A DNA stretch of 41,816 nucleotides, from the NCBI GenBank assembly GCA_013204155.1, contig JABMOK010000075.1, positions 1 through 41,816 on the forward strand. Reading direction: 5' to 3'. This DNA is from Pseudohongiella sp. (GTDB lineage: Bacteria; Pseudomonadota; Gammaproteobacteria; Pseudomonadales; Pseudohongiellaceae). How positions within the stretch are numbered: the stretch's first letter is position 1; each line of letters starts with the position of its first letter. Below are positions 8,593-16,808 of this stretch, in pieces. The translations under genes and the position numbers were made by a program. The notes beneath the pieces were generated by a model. It was not told the DNA's origin, made no database searches, and saw only the letters and a program-made list of their open reading frames with translations.

Positions 8593-9462
8593 ATGCACAA
8601 AATACTCTTTTGTTTGCTTCTCTGGGGATCGTTTCTTCCAAACACCTGGGCCGACGTAAATATCACAACAACTATTCGGCCATTGCAGCTAATTGCTGAA
8701 ACTATTGTGCAAGATCATGGCACGGTTACCGCAATCATTGCGGCTAATCAATCCCCGCATCATTACGTCATGTCCCCATCAAACCGGCTAGCACTGGCAG
8801 AAGCCGACCTGCTGGTCTGGATTGGGCCAACATTTGAAACCTATCTGGCAGATTTCTTTGTGCCATTGAAGGATTCCCGCAAGCTTCTGACGGTGTCAGA
8901 GGACGAAAACTTGATCCGACATGATATTGTTCCCGGGCAGCTCGACGCGCATTTGTGGCTGGATTCACGCAATGCTGTGTTAATAGCAGAATCCATTAGC
9001 CGGGCAGCGAGCGAACAGGATTCAGCCCATGCCGCAGTATTCCGTGAAAACCTGAATCGGTTTAAGGCAAGTATCGATAGCCTGAATATTGAGATAGAAG
9101 CCGCCGTAGCGGCCTCGCCCCGAGCAGGATATGCGGTTTATCATAATGCCTACCAGTATTTCGAAAAGCAGTTTGGACTGGAGCATCAATTCGCGCTGCT
9201 CAGGAACCCGGAAGTTCAGCCGGGTATCAGGGAAATCGTAGCCGTGCGACGGCGCTTTGCAGAAGAAAAGCCTCGCTGTTTGTTGCTGGAGCCAGATTCG
9301 AATCCGGATTTAGTCGCCACCGCCGTGGCGGGGCAGCAATTAACCACGCTGACAGTAGATCTACTGGGTCACAAGGTTTCTTCGCATCAGGCGGCGACTC
9401 AATCTGGCTACATAGAGTTGATGAAAAATGTGGCGAATGACTTCGTAAGTTGTCTCTATTAA
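8593..9462 (+). CDS. znuA: Zinc ABC transporter substrate-binding protein ZnuA
   Basis: This periplasmic protein captures zinc for ZnuBC. The 289 residues start with a signal peptide (about 1-20, ending NTWA). Zinc ligands are predicted from family motifs: H56 in SPHHY, H120 in DAHLWLD, and H184 in VYHNAYQYF. The long His/Asp-rich loop that many gammaproteobacterial ZnuA proteins carry before the DAHLW motif is absent; only a short stretch (about 101-116) is present. It is divergent from znuC and probably repressed by Zur through the 8542 site. A periplasmic manganese binder of the same superfamily is the alternative, but the three-His site and znuBC context favour zinc. Confidence 0.92.
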   Translation: MHKILFCLLLWGSFLPNTWADVNITTTIRPLQLIAETIVQDHGTVTAIIAANQSPHHYVMSPSNRLALAEADLLVWIGPTFETYLADFFVPLKDSRKLLTVSEDENLIRHDIVPGQLDAHLWLDSRNAVLIAESISRAASEQDSAHAAVFRENLNRFKASIDSLNIEIEAAVAASPRAGYAVYHNAYQYFEKQFGLEHQFALLRNPEVQPGIREIVAVRRRFAEEKPRCLLLEPDSNPDLVATAVAGQQLTTLTVDLLGHKVSSHQAATQSGYIELMKNVANDFVSCLY

Positions 9463-9500
9463 TGGGCCGCCGCGAGAATTAAAGGAAAAAGGAAAACAAG

Positions 9501-12323
9501 TTGGCTGAATCCAAACAACTGGTTCTGGTAGATGGCTCTTCCTATCTATTCAGAGCATTTCACGCCCTGCCTCCTCTGGTGACCAGCACCGGCCAGCCGA
9601 CGGGTGCCGTGAAAGGCGTAATTAATATGATACGCAGTCTGATCAAGAGCCATGCAGACAGCAATATAGCCATCGTTTTCGACGCCAAAGGGAAAACATT
9701 CCGCAGCGAAATTTACGCAGAATACAAGGCGCACCGACCGCCCATGCCGGACGAGTTGCGCTCTCAAATTCAACCGATTCACCAGATAATCGTCGCCATG
9801 GGGCTGCCGCTGCTGATCATAGACGGAGTAGAAGCGGACGATGTTATTGGCACTCTCGCCAGACAGGCAAGCGAAATTGGAGTGGACACACTAATTTCCA
9901 CCGGCGATAAGGATCTGGCGCAATTGGTTAACAGCCATGTCACGCTGATGAATACCATGACCAATGAATTTCTCGACAGCCATGGCGTAGAGAACAAGTT
10001 CGGCGTAGGACCCGACAGAATCATAGATTATCTCGCGCTTACGGGTGACAAGTCCGACAACATCCCGGGCGTGCCGAGTGTCGGCCCGAAGACAGCGGTA
10101 AAATGGCTGCAAGAATATGGCTCGGCAGAAGGCATTGTAGAACACGCCGATGCCATAGGAGGAAAGGTAGGTGAGCGACTGCGAGAGAGTATTGATCTGC
10201 TAAGGCTTTCCTATGAACTCGCTAGCATAAAGATGGATGTTGAGCTGGAGATAAAAATTCCGCAGTTGGTTCGAGGCGAAGAAGATCAGCAAAAGTTGCA
10301 TGAGTTGTTTTCTGCAATGGAATTTAGATCCTGGGTTAAAGACCTCGAAGAAAACGGAATAGTAGGCAGTACCGAGGGTGCGGGGCAGAGTAAAGGTCGC
10401 AAAGCGGATAAGCAAAGCGGAACGGATAAGCAAAGCGGAACGGACAAGCAAAGCGGAACAAAAAACGAAACAAAAGACGAAGCAGATCAGGCGCCAATTT
10501 TAATTGCCGCAGAAGATATCGAATATTCTGCGGTACTGGATCAGCAAGATTTTGAACAACTGTTAGCCAAAATTAATGCAGTGAAAAAATTTAGCCTAAG
10601 CGTCGAATCGACAGGCGGGCATTTTCTTGAGGCAACTTTATTAGGCTTGGCGTTCAGTGTCGAAATTGGAAAAGCATTTTATATCCCCTTCGATCATGTG
10701 TATGAAAATTCGCCACAACAACTCGGCCGAGCAACAATTTTAGCCAAATTAAAACCCATTCTTGAAAACCCGGCGATTACAAAAGTGGGATACGATCTCA
10801 AGCATTGCGGTCACCTGCTTAAGAATTATGAAATAGATTTGCAGCCAACCAAGTCAGACGTTCTACTGGCCTCCTACGTAGTGAATTCGGTGGCGAGCAA
10901 ACACAAGCTGGGGGAGATCGCACAAAATTATCTCGGCGTTTCAGCAAAAGAGCTAGTCGATTTGCTCGGAAAAGGCAGGAACAAACTGGGCCAGCAAGAA
11001 GTTTCCATACAAGAGTTTACGCCTTACGCAGCGGAAAAAGCGGATCTTATATTGCGCTTATCGACAATCCTTGAGCAGCGGCTTTTAAACAACGGGCATT
11101 TACTGGGCCTATACAAATATTATGAATTGCCCCTGATACAAGTGCTGCGAACCCTGGAGCGCAACGGCATTCTGGTCGACAGTATTTTACTGGCAAAGCA
11201 AAGTCAGGAACTGGGCAAGCAGCTTGCCAAATTACAACTCGCGGTGTTCGAGTTGGCGGGAGAAGAATTTAACCTGAGTTCTCCCAAACAACTGCAAAGC
11301 ATATTTTATGAGAAGTTGCAGTTGCCGGTGCTTAAGAAGACCAAGACCGGCCAAGCTTCAACGGCGGAACCGGTGCTGCAAGAGTTGGCAAAAGAATATG
11401 AATTGCCGCGCTTGATTTTAGAACATCGGTCGTTGAGTAAGTTGAAATCCACCTACACGGACAAATTGCCCTTGGAAGTAAATCCCAAAACGGGCCGTAT
11501 CCACTCGTCTTTTCAGCAGGCGGTAACGGCGACCGGCCGGCTTTCATCAACCGACCCCAATTTGCAAAATATACCGGTACGCACGGCCGAAGGGCGTAAA
11601 GTACGCCAGGCATTTATTTGCGCAAAGGGATACAAATTAATGGCCGCCGATTATTCTCAGGTAGAATTGAGAATTATGGCGCATCTATCGAAAGACGAAG
11701 GCTTGCTTAAAGCCTTTTCCAATGGCCAGGACGTGCACAGGGCCACGGCGGCTGAAGTATTCAATACCACGTTGGAAGAAGTGAGTAATGATCAGCGCCG
11801 CAGCGCCAAAGCAATAAACTTTGGCTTGATCTATGGCATGTCTGCTTTTGGTCTGGCGAATCAATTGGATATCTCTCGGCACGACGCGCAGCAATATGTT
11901 GATCGGTATTTTGAAAGGTATCCCGGCGTAAGAAAGTATATGGATGAAACCCAGGCACTGGCTGACGAGAAGGGCTATGTGGAAACATTGTTTGGTCGCA
12001 GATTATATCTGCCCGATATTCACGCCGGTAACGGAATGCTAAGAAAAGCGGCCCAGCGGACCGCGATCAATGCGCCCATGCAGGGAACGGCAGCCGACAT
12101 TATCAAGCGGGCGATGATTGATATCGATCACTGGCTGGCAATGGGAGAGCTGGACGCCAAGATGCTATTGCAAGTGCACGATGAACTTGTTTTTGAAGTG
12201 AAGGAAGAAGATCTGCAATTATTAATCGAGGGAGTTAAATTTCGAATGACGACGGCCGCGTCCCTGAATGTTCCGTTGCTTGTCGATGTTGGTGTTGGAG
12301 ATAATTGGGATCAGGCTCACTAG
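9501..12323 (+). CDS. polA: DNA polymerase I, with degenerate 3'-5' exonuclease site
   Basis: The 940-residue product fills gaps and removes RNA primers. The 5' nuclease domain (about 1-290) keeps its acidic motifs (VEADDVIG, STGDKDLAQL). The polymerase domain (about 540-940) keeps motif A DYSQVELRI, motif B RRSAKAINFGLIYG and motif C QVHDELVFEV. The middle exonuclease domain is present, but aligned with E. coli the metal-binding acids D355, D424 and D501 are S367, C436 and K513; only E369 (E357) and Y509 (Y497) remain, so proofreading is probably lost. Residues 303-320 are three DKQSGT repeats in an extended linker. The start is TTG with AGGAAAAAGGA upstream. The TAG stop is the first three bases of a palindromic element. 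Confidence 0.96.
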   Translation: MAESKQLVLVDGSSYLFRAFHALPPLVTSTGQPTGAVKGVINMIRSLIKSHADSNIAIVFDAKGKTFRSEIYAEYKAHRPPMPDELRSQIQPIHQIIVAMGLPLLIIDGVEADDVIGTLARQASEIGVDTLISTGDKDLAQLVNSHVTLMNTMTNEFLDSHGVENKFGVGPDRIIDYLALTGDKSDNIPGVPSVGPKTAVKWLQEYGSAEGIVEHADAIGGKVGERLRESIDLLRLSYELASIKMDVELEIKIPQLVRGEEDQQKLHELFSAMEFRSWVKDLEENGIVGSTEGAGQSKGRKADKQSGTDKQSGTDKQSGTKNETKDEADQAPILIAAEDIEYSAVLDQQDFEQLLAKINAVKKFSLSVESTGGHFLEATLLGLAFSVEIGKAFYIPFDHVYENSPQQLGRATILAKLKPILENPAITKVGYDLKHCGHLLKNYEIDLQPTKSDVLLASYVVNSVASKHKLGEIAQNYLGVSAKELVDLLGKGRNKLGQQEVSIQEFTPYAAEKADLILRLSTILEQRLLNNGHLLGLYKYYELPLIQVLRTLERNGILVDSILLAKQSQELGKQLAKLQLAVFELAGEEFNLSSPKQLQSIFYEKLQLPVLKKTKTGQASTAEPVLQELAKEYELPRLILEHRSLSKLKSTYTDKLPLEVNPKTGRIHSSFQQAVTATGRLSSTDPNLQNIPVRTAEGRKVRQAFICAKGYKLMAADYSQVELRIMAHLSKDEGLLKAFSNGQDVHRATAAEVFNTTLEEVSNDQRRSAKAINFGLIYGMSAFGLANQLDISRHDAQQYVDRYFERYPGVRKYMDETQALADEKGYVETLFGRRLYLPDIHAGNGMLRKAAQRTAINAPMQGTAADIIKRAMIDIDHWLAMGELDAKMLLQVHDELVFEVKEEDLQLLIEGVKFRMTTAASLNVPLLVDVGVGDNWDQAH
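10407..10460 (+). repeat. Three 18-bp tandem repeats inside polA linker
   Basis: Three consecutive 18-bp units (10407-10424, 10425-10442, 10443-10460) encode DKQSGT each time; the third differs by two bases. They extend the flexible linker between the 5' nuclease and the Klenow-like part without changing the frame, so slippage here would be tolerated. Confidence 0.95.
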
Positions 12324-12465
12324 CAGGCTGTTGAAAAACTCACAGCCGGCACAATACGGCGTTAAAATTTGGCTCAAAATGCTCATTTACACCGTGTAAA
12401 CTCCGCTTTTTCGCCAAATCTTGCCTTGTCTTGCACTCGCCTGAGAGCTTTTCAAGAACCTGCTA
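12321..12465. repeat. 145-bp palindromic element between polA and engB (MITE-like repeat or bidirectional terminator)
   Basis: The two ends are inverted copies: TAGCAGGCTGTTGAAAAACT at the left and the complement of TAGCAGGTTCTTGAAAAGCT at the right, 17 of 20 matching. The interior is also imperfectly self-complementary and the exact centre is TTTACAC-C-GTGTAAA (12386-12400). The left TAG is the polA stop and the right TAG (complementary strand) is the engB stop. No transposase is present. From memory, similar 'GCAGGCTGTTGAAAAA' palindromes occur in many gammaproteobacterial genomes; I could not search. It likely folds into a long hairpin that ends both convergent transcripts. Confidence 0.8.
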
Positions 12466-13140
12466 GGCTTCGTCTACTTTTTGCTTCTGTTCCTGTTCTG
12501 AGTTTTCATTCGGGTCTGCCACGGTTAACCACTGGGTAAGTTTGGCGCGCGCTTCCTCAATGCCAGAATTTTTAAGTGAGGAGAACAGTTGCGCCGAAAC
12601 GTTGTCCAGGCTCTTTACTTCTTGCTGCACACTCAATAGTGTATTTTTTGCCGCACCGCGTGTAAGTTTATCTGCCTTGGTGAGCAAAATATGCAGCGGC
12701 AATCCCGATTGCACCGCCCACTCAATCATCATCCGGTCAAATTCCTTCAGCGGATGGCGAATATCGCTAAGCAAAATCAGGCCCGTCAGGACGTCACGTT
12801 TGCGCAAATATTTTTCCAGCTCTTGCTGCCATTTGTCCCTGACACTCAGTGGCACTTTGGCAAAGCCATAGCCGGGCAAGTCGACCAGGTGCTTGTTATC
12901 GCCGAGGCTGAAAAAATTAATCAGCTGAGTTCGGCCCGGCGTCTTGCTTATGCGAGCCAGGCGGTTTTGGCCGGTAATGGTATTGATGGCGCTCGATTTC
13001 CCCGCATTAGAGCGGCCGGCAAAGGCCACTTCTGCGATACTCCCGACGGGGCAGGCGCTCAACGTGGCGGCGCTGGTCACGAATTCGGCTTGATTAAAGT
13101 TCATTGTCTTGGCTTGGGTCCTGTTTTCATCAACGATCAT
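12463..13140 (-). CDS. engB: Ribosome biogenesis GTPase YsxC/EngB (YihA)
   Basis: This TrmE-Era-type GTPase assists assembly of the large ribosomal subunit. GTPase motifs visible are G1 GRSNAGKS (42-49), the G2 region [11 protein letters not shown]3 DLPGYGFAK and G4 LTKADKL. The first ATG gives 225 residues; family proteins usually begin near [12 protein letters not shown], so the internal ATG complementary to 13102-13104 is a good alternative start (213 residues). The last 20 residues form an acidic, Gln/Glu-rich tail beyond the family core. It is convergent with polA; the two stops lie at opposite ends of one palindrome. Next to polA is the usual place for engB in gammaproteobacteria. Confidence 0.94.
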   Translation of the reverse strand: MIVDENRTQAKTMNFNQAEFVTSAATLSACPVGSIAEVAFAGRSNAGKSSAINTITGQNRLARISKTPGRTQLINFFSLGDNKHLVDLPGYGFAKVPLSVRDKWQQELEKYLRKRDVLTGLILLSDIRHPLKEFDRMMIEWAVQSGLPLHILLTKADKLTRGAAKNTLLSVQQEVKSLDNVSAQLFSSLKNSGIEEARAKLTQWLTVADPNENSEQEQKQKVDEA

Positions 13141-13476
13141 GCTCTAAATCCAGTGGTCCCCGCAATTCACACAGGGGTCAAATCCAGACATTATCAAAAT
13201 CGAGGCTCGTAAAATCGAGGATCAATAGAGTCACTGCCTAATTTGCGTTATAATTCGCGGCCGCGATTTGTTGAGTTATTTAGCGACTCTAACGTTGTAG
13301 AATTAGCTATCGAACGATTAAAGGTTCAAGCTCTCAAATCACAGCGCTCAATAGTACCGCATCTGGAGTCACCAGTTGTCGATAGAGAGAGTGTTTACTC
13401 ACTATTAGAGCGAGCTAAAAGACGGCGCAGTTTAGCTGAATTAAACTTTTTATTTGTAGTAATACCGGGAAAACCC
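13141..13476. other. 336-bp region between engB and cytochrome c4
   Basis: No gene is supported. The frame of the cytochrome is open back to 13243, but that part has no signal peptide or family resemblance and precedes the proper start. Sequence features are a duplicated AAAATCGAGG (about 13196 and 13212), the candidate promoter at 13226-13254, and a perfect 12-bp palindrome TCGCGGCCGCGA at 13255-13266 just after the -10 box. The leader of the cytochrome would be about 215 nt, long enough for post-transcriptional control, but I recognise no known RNA family. Confidence 0.5.
13226..13254 (+). promoter_or_regulatory. Candidate sigma-70 promoter for cytochrome c4
   Basis: A perfect TATAAT lies at 13249-13254. 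Seventeen bases upstream, TAGAGT (13226-13231) matches TTGACA at only three positions, so the -35 side is weak. The predicted start near 13261 falls inside the TCGCGGCCGCGA palindrome. Confidence 0.5.
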
Positions 13477-14088
13477 ATGAAGAAACTTGTAATTGCTCTT
13501 ATTTCCGCTGTTTTTAGCGGCTTTATACCCAATCTGGTCCTGGCTCAGGGCGATGCGGCGGCTGGTCAGGCGAAATCGGCACTTTGTGCCTCTTGCCACG
13601 CAGCCGACGGCAATAGCCAGATCGCTACCAACCCAAAATTAGCCGGGCAGAATGCCAGCTATATGGTGAAGCAGCTTAAAGACTTTAAAGCCGGAGCGCG
13701 CCCCGGCGTTACCATGTCGGCGATGGTATTGTCCCTGAGCGAGCAGGACATGGAAGACATCGCCGCCTGGTATGCCTCACAGAAGGTTACTGTGCAGGGT
13801 GCCGATCCGGCCGCGGTGGAGCTGGCAGAAACCCTGTACAAGGCCGGCAATAAAGACATTGCCGTGGCGGCCTGCTCGGCATGCCACTCCCCCTCGGGCA
13901 AAGGCAATGCACAGGCTGGATTTCCAGCACTCAGCGGTCAGCACGTAGCCTATACCTTGCTGCAGCTAAAGGATTTTCGCTCCGGCGTTCGGCAGAATGA
14001 CCTTAGCGGGATGATGCAAACCGTGACCGAACGGCTAACGGACAAAGAGCTGGAAGCGCTTGCCAGCTATGTTTCTGGCTTAAACTAG
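13477..14088 (+). CDS. Cytochrome c4 (periplasmic diheme cytochrome)
   Basis: This 203-residue diheme protein carries electrons in the periplasm, in this genome plausibly to the diheme subunit II at 3165-4520. A signal peptide (about 1-23, ending LVLA) is followed by two similar halves, each with a heme site: CASCH at 37-41 and CSACH at 133-137. Both halves have KLAGQ/ALSGQ and QLKDFxxGxR motifs typical of the c4 family. The start MKKLVIALIS was chosen because it begins a proper signal peptide; GGGAAAA lies a few bases before it. The polA-engB-c4-dsbA order matches Pseudomonas. Confidence 0.93.
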   Translation: MKKLVIALISAVFSGFIPNLVLAQGDAAAGQAKSALCASCHAADGNSQIATNPKLAGQNASYMVKQLKDFKAGARPGVTMSAMVLSLSEQDMEDIAAWYASQKVTVQGADPAAVELAETLYKAGNKDIAVAACSACHSPSGKGNAQAGFPALSGQHVAYTLLQLKDFRSGVRQNDLSGMMQTVTERLTDKELEALASYVSGLN

Positions 14089-14227
14089 GGTTTTACCCGG
14101 GCCTGGGCAGAAAATACGCTGAGTAGCCCTAAGATTGCATCGACAGAGATGGCGGGCAGTTGCTTGCTGTGATAATGTTTTTTTAATCAGGTCCTCCTGA
14201 ATCAGAGAGAATCGACGGAGTCGGATA

Positions 14228-14899
14228 ATGATGAAACGAGCAATGATGAAACGAACAATTCAAATTTTAACCTTTGCACTGCTAACGCCCTTGGCGTTTT
14301 CCAGTTTCGCACAGATCGAAAAATACGTAGCCGGGACTCACTATACCGAGCTGCGCGCACCGGTTAATACCAAAGACTCGTCCAAGGTCGAGGTATTGGA
14401 AGCGTTTTGGTATGGCTGCACCCATTGCTTTAGATTCGAACCACTGCTTGCCAATTGGGAAGACACAAAGCCCGACGACGTCGATTTTGTGCGCTTTCCA
14501 GCCATGTGGAACGCCCTCATGAAAATTCATGCACAGGTGTATTACGTCGCCGAGGCGCTGGATGCACTGGAGCTGCTGCATGACCATATCTTCGATGCCA
14601 TCAATATAGAGGGCAATCGCCTGCAGACCGAGAAGCAAATTGGCGAGTTGTTTGCCAAATATGGGATTGATGAAGCCGCATTCACGGCGGCCTTTAATTC
14701 ATTTTCCGTCAAAACCAAGGTTAATCAGGCGGAAAAGCGCATGCAGGACTACGAGATCCGCAGCACGCCGAATATGATCGTCAATGGCAAGTATCTGGTA
14801 ACCACGGGTGAAAACGTGCAAACCCAGGAAGCCATGCTGGATGTGGTTAATTTTCTGGTGGAAAAAGAGCGTCGCCTGCTAGCCAGCTCCGGCGAGTAA
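14228..14899 (+). CDS. dsbA: Thiol:disulfide interchange protein DsbA (CTHC active site)
   Basis: DsbA introduces disulfide bonds into periplasmic proteins. The 223-residue product has a signal peptide (about 1-28, ending SSFA), a thioredoxin fold with C64-T-H-C67 in FWYGCTHCFRFEP, and the cis-proline motif STPNMIVNG. The usual active site is CPHC; Thr in place of Pro should shift the redox potential. The start repeats itself: MMKRAMMKRT, encoded by a direct repeat of 15 nt, so initiation may occur at 14228 or at 14243/14246. GGAG lies 7 nt before the first ATG, favouring it. A strong terminator follows. Confidence 0.93.
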   Translation: MMKRAMMKRTIQILTFALLTPLAFSSFAQIEKYVAGTHYTELRAPVNTKDSSKVEVLEAFWYGCTHCFRFEPLLANWEDTKPDDVDFVRFPAMWNALMKIHAQVYYVAEALDALELLHDHIFDAINIEGNRLQTEKQIGELFAKYGIDEAAFTAAFNSFSVKTKVNQAEKRMQDYEIRSTPNMIVNGKYLVTTGENVQTQEAMLDVVNFLVEKERRLLASSGE

Positions 14900-14974
14900 G
14901 CCGCCCTCGGCCAGAGATAACCGAGAGATAAGCGGGACACTGCGCCGGGTAGAACGTCAGAAAAGTAGCGAATT

Positions 14975-15010
14975 AAAGCCATCTCAGGCCTCTGTGAGAT
15001 GGCTTTTTTA
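14975..15010 (+). terminator. Rho-independent terminator after dsbA
   Basis: A perfect 12-bp stem AAAGCCATCTCA (14975-14986) and TGAGATGGCTTT (14995-15006) encloses an 8-nt loop and runs into TTTTTT. It ends the cytochrome c4-dsbA unit. Confidence 0.92.
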
Positions 15011-15028
15011 TTGCCTGACGTTCTGGCA

Positions 15029-15093
15029 GGAGATCACTGAAGGAGATCACTGAAGGAGATCATTGAAGGAGATCATTGCAGGAGATCACTGCC
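15029..15093. repeat. Tandem repeat: five 13-bp units
   Basis: Five contiguous 13-bp units GGAGATCAYTGMM start at 15029, 15042, 15055, 15068 and 15081. Each contains GGAGAT. They sit just after the dsbA terminator. Confidence 0.93.
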
Positions 15094-15137
15094 TGAAAAT
15101 AGTGTCCGGGCAAGCCCTGGACGCCTTCGCTACTCCA

Positions 15138-15201
15138 CCCTCCGACCCTCCGATCCCCCGACCCTCCGACCCTCCGATCCTCCGACCCTCCGATCCTCCG
15201 A
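15138..15201. repeat. Tandem repeat: eight 8-bp units
   Basis: Eight octamers of consensus YCCTCCGA (mostly CCCTCCGA, alternating with TCCTCCGA) run without gaps; one unit is TCCCCCGA. It is a strand-asymmetric pyrimidine-rich array lying 45 bp after the 13-bp array. Confidence 0.92.
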
Positions 15202-15451
15202 CCCTCAGCGGCCATAAGTCAGGGTCAATATTCAGTCCTTTCTTATGCTGGATAGAACTATTTTGCCGATATAAGCGTCTTAAGGCAGGGTTTTAATACT
15301 TTATTCAATGGCTTGGCTTAGAGTTTAGTCCGGCGCCTGGCTAAGCTCGGCTCCAGCTAATCCCTAACAACAGTGCCAATCCGCGGAGGCAAAGCGACTA
15401 CTTCACCAGCATGCTCTTGAGCGCGTATTCAAAAATAGTCGCACCCTATAT

Positions 15452-16753
15452 ATGTCCAGCTTCCCTGTCAGCAATCCACAATGGCGTGATCAACTCCTCG
15501 CGTATCTTCCTTTGCCTGTTAGAACATTATTACAGGGCGCATCTGGCCGTGACCTGATTAAAAAAATCGAGGCTACCGTCTTGCTTCGCGATGGCAAGCT
15601 GTTCGATCTCGAGTCCAGAAAGTCTTTGCCGTTGGCCCAGGGTAATAATGCTGAAGCGCTGGCAAAAGCCTGCCGCGCCCTATTGGGAGAAGAGCGGAAA
15701 GAGCAAGCCGTTCTGCTGCTTTTACCCGCGAGTGAGTTTGTCGCGACCACTGTGCACATACCCGGCATAAGCAAAGAGAGCTTAATTCCAGCGCTTAAAA
15801 TACAGGCCAACAGTATTCTCCCAAGCTTCGAAGAGTCACTCTCGCTGGCAATCAATCCTAAATCCGCCGAATACAATGACGAACATATTGCGCTTTGGAT
15901 CAGCGAAAAAAGACAGTCCGATCTGTTTGCCGCATTCGCCGAGCAAGGGGTTTTTCTGGCCGCAATTAAGCCGGGATTACTAAATCTGGGATCTATCGAC
16001 GAAGGCGCGCTTAGCCGCATCGTCGATGACGACGCAACCTCTGTCACTTGTGCCGTGCTAAACAGGGGCGTTTTACAAAAATGGCTACAGGTTAACAAGC
16101 GGGATCTGGAGCAAGACTATTTTCAGCAGCAGTGGCAGAAAGCCAGCGCATCCGACGAGTCGAACGCGAAGCGAATAGAATTAAACAGTGAGCAGGACTA
16201 TTTTGACCTTACGGACAAAAACAGCGGCCAGGATTATTGCTTCTTTCCTCGCGGGGCACTTGATGCCACGCGCAGAGCGGAAAAAGGCAAACGTTATATC
16301 GCGGCAGTAGCGGCGGCGATCTCCCTATTGTTTATTGCTGCCATACCGTTTATTGCACAATCCCTGGAATTTCGATCGCTGGCAGCAAGTCTGGAGGCGC
16401 AACGGCAAATGTCCAGCACGGCACGCGACGACCAGGCGGCGGTGGTGAGTTTTGAAAACCAATGGGGGTTGATCAATGATTTTCCGGAACAGCGAATTCG
16501 AGACGCCATGTTTACCCTGCAAAACCTGCTTAGTCCGGACGTTTTGACCTCCCTGGAAGTTTCCGAAGGTCTGATAAAAATTCAGGGAACCAGTGCCGAG
16601 CCGCAGGCAATTCTGCAACGACTGGAACAGGACCCGATGTTTACCGAAGTGATTTTTTCCAGAGCGACCAATAACAGTCGTTACTATATTGATCTCCGAC
16701 TCAGCACAGTCAATTTCGAAGGCTATATGGTGCGGTACTTTCCTGATGAATAG
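15452..16753 (+). CDS. gspL: Type II secretion GspL-like platform protein (PilM/PilN-like)
   Basis: GspL is the inner-membrane platform protein that recruits the ATPase GspE. The 433-residue product has a cytoplasmic N-terminal part (1-280) of the actin-like GspL/PilM type, one membrane helix (about 282-304) and a periplasmic coiled-coil plus ferredoxin-like domain (about 305-433) resembling GspL and PilN. Sequence conservation is low, so the call rests on architecture and on the position before a GspM-like gene and gspE. No clear ribosome binding site precedes the ATG. It is the first gene of the cluster, whereas gspL is normally near the end of gsp operons. Confidence 0.75.
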   Translation: MSSFPVSNPQWRDQLLAYLPLPVRTLLQGASGRDLIKKIEATVLLRDGKLFDLESRKSLPLAQGNNAEALAKACRALLGEERKEQAVLLLLPASEFVATTVHIPGISKESLIPALKIQANSILPSFEESLSLAINPKSAEYNDEHIALWISEKRQSDLFAAFAEQGVFLAAIKPGLLNLGSIDEGALSRIVDDDATSVTCAVLNRGVLQKWLQVNKRDLEQDYFQQQWQKASASDESNAKRIELNSEQDYFDLTDKNSGQDYCFFPRGALDATRRAEKGKRYIAAVAAAISLLFIAAIPFIAQSLEFRSLAASLEAQRQMSSTARDDQAAVVSFENQWGLINDFPEQRIRDAMFTLQNLLSPDVLTSLEVSEGLIKIQGTSAEPQAILQRLEQDPMFTEVIFSRATNNSRYYIDLRLSTVNFEGYMVRYFPDE

Positions 16754-16808
16754 GCCTAATAAATAAGCCAGACAAATAGGTCTAATAAATAGACCCGATG
16801 AATAAAAA

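Larger units (their letters stand above)
15011..15451. other. Gene-free 441-bp region with two tandem repeat arrays
   Basis: Apart from the two repeat arrays listed separately, I see no gene or clear motif. The last 250 bp (15202-15451) must contain the promoter of the type II secretion operon, but no convincing -35/-10 pair stood out. A gspC gene, which would be expected at the start of such an operon, is not here. Confidence 0.6.

Noticed and set aside
12321..12465. Spot 42 (spf)-like small RNA between polA and engB
   Set aside because: The position fits, but the sequence is a full-length palindrome with inverted ends, and engB is convergent here; no Spot 42-like promoter or terminator was seen.
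13243..13476. Extension of the cytochrome c4 gene to an upstream start
   Set aside because: The added 78 residues would place the signal peptide inside the protein and begin at the predicted -10 region.
15063..15296. 77-residue open frame with repeated PSDPPI segments
   Set aside because: The protein repeat is only the translation of the 8-bp array (three octamers make eight codons); the flanking residues resemble no protein.
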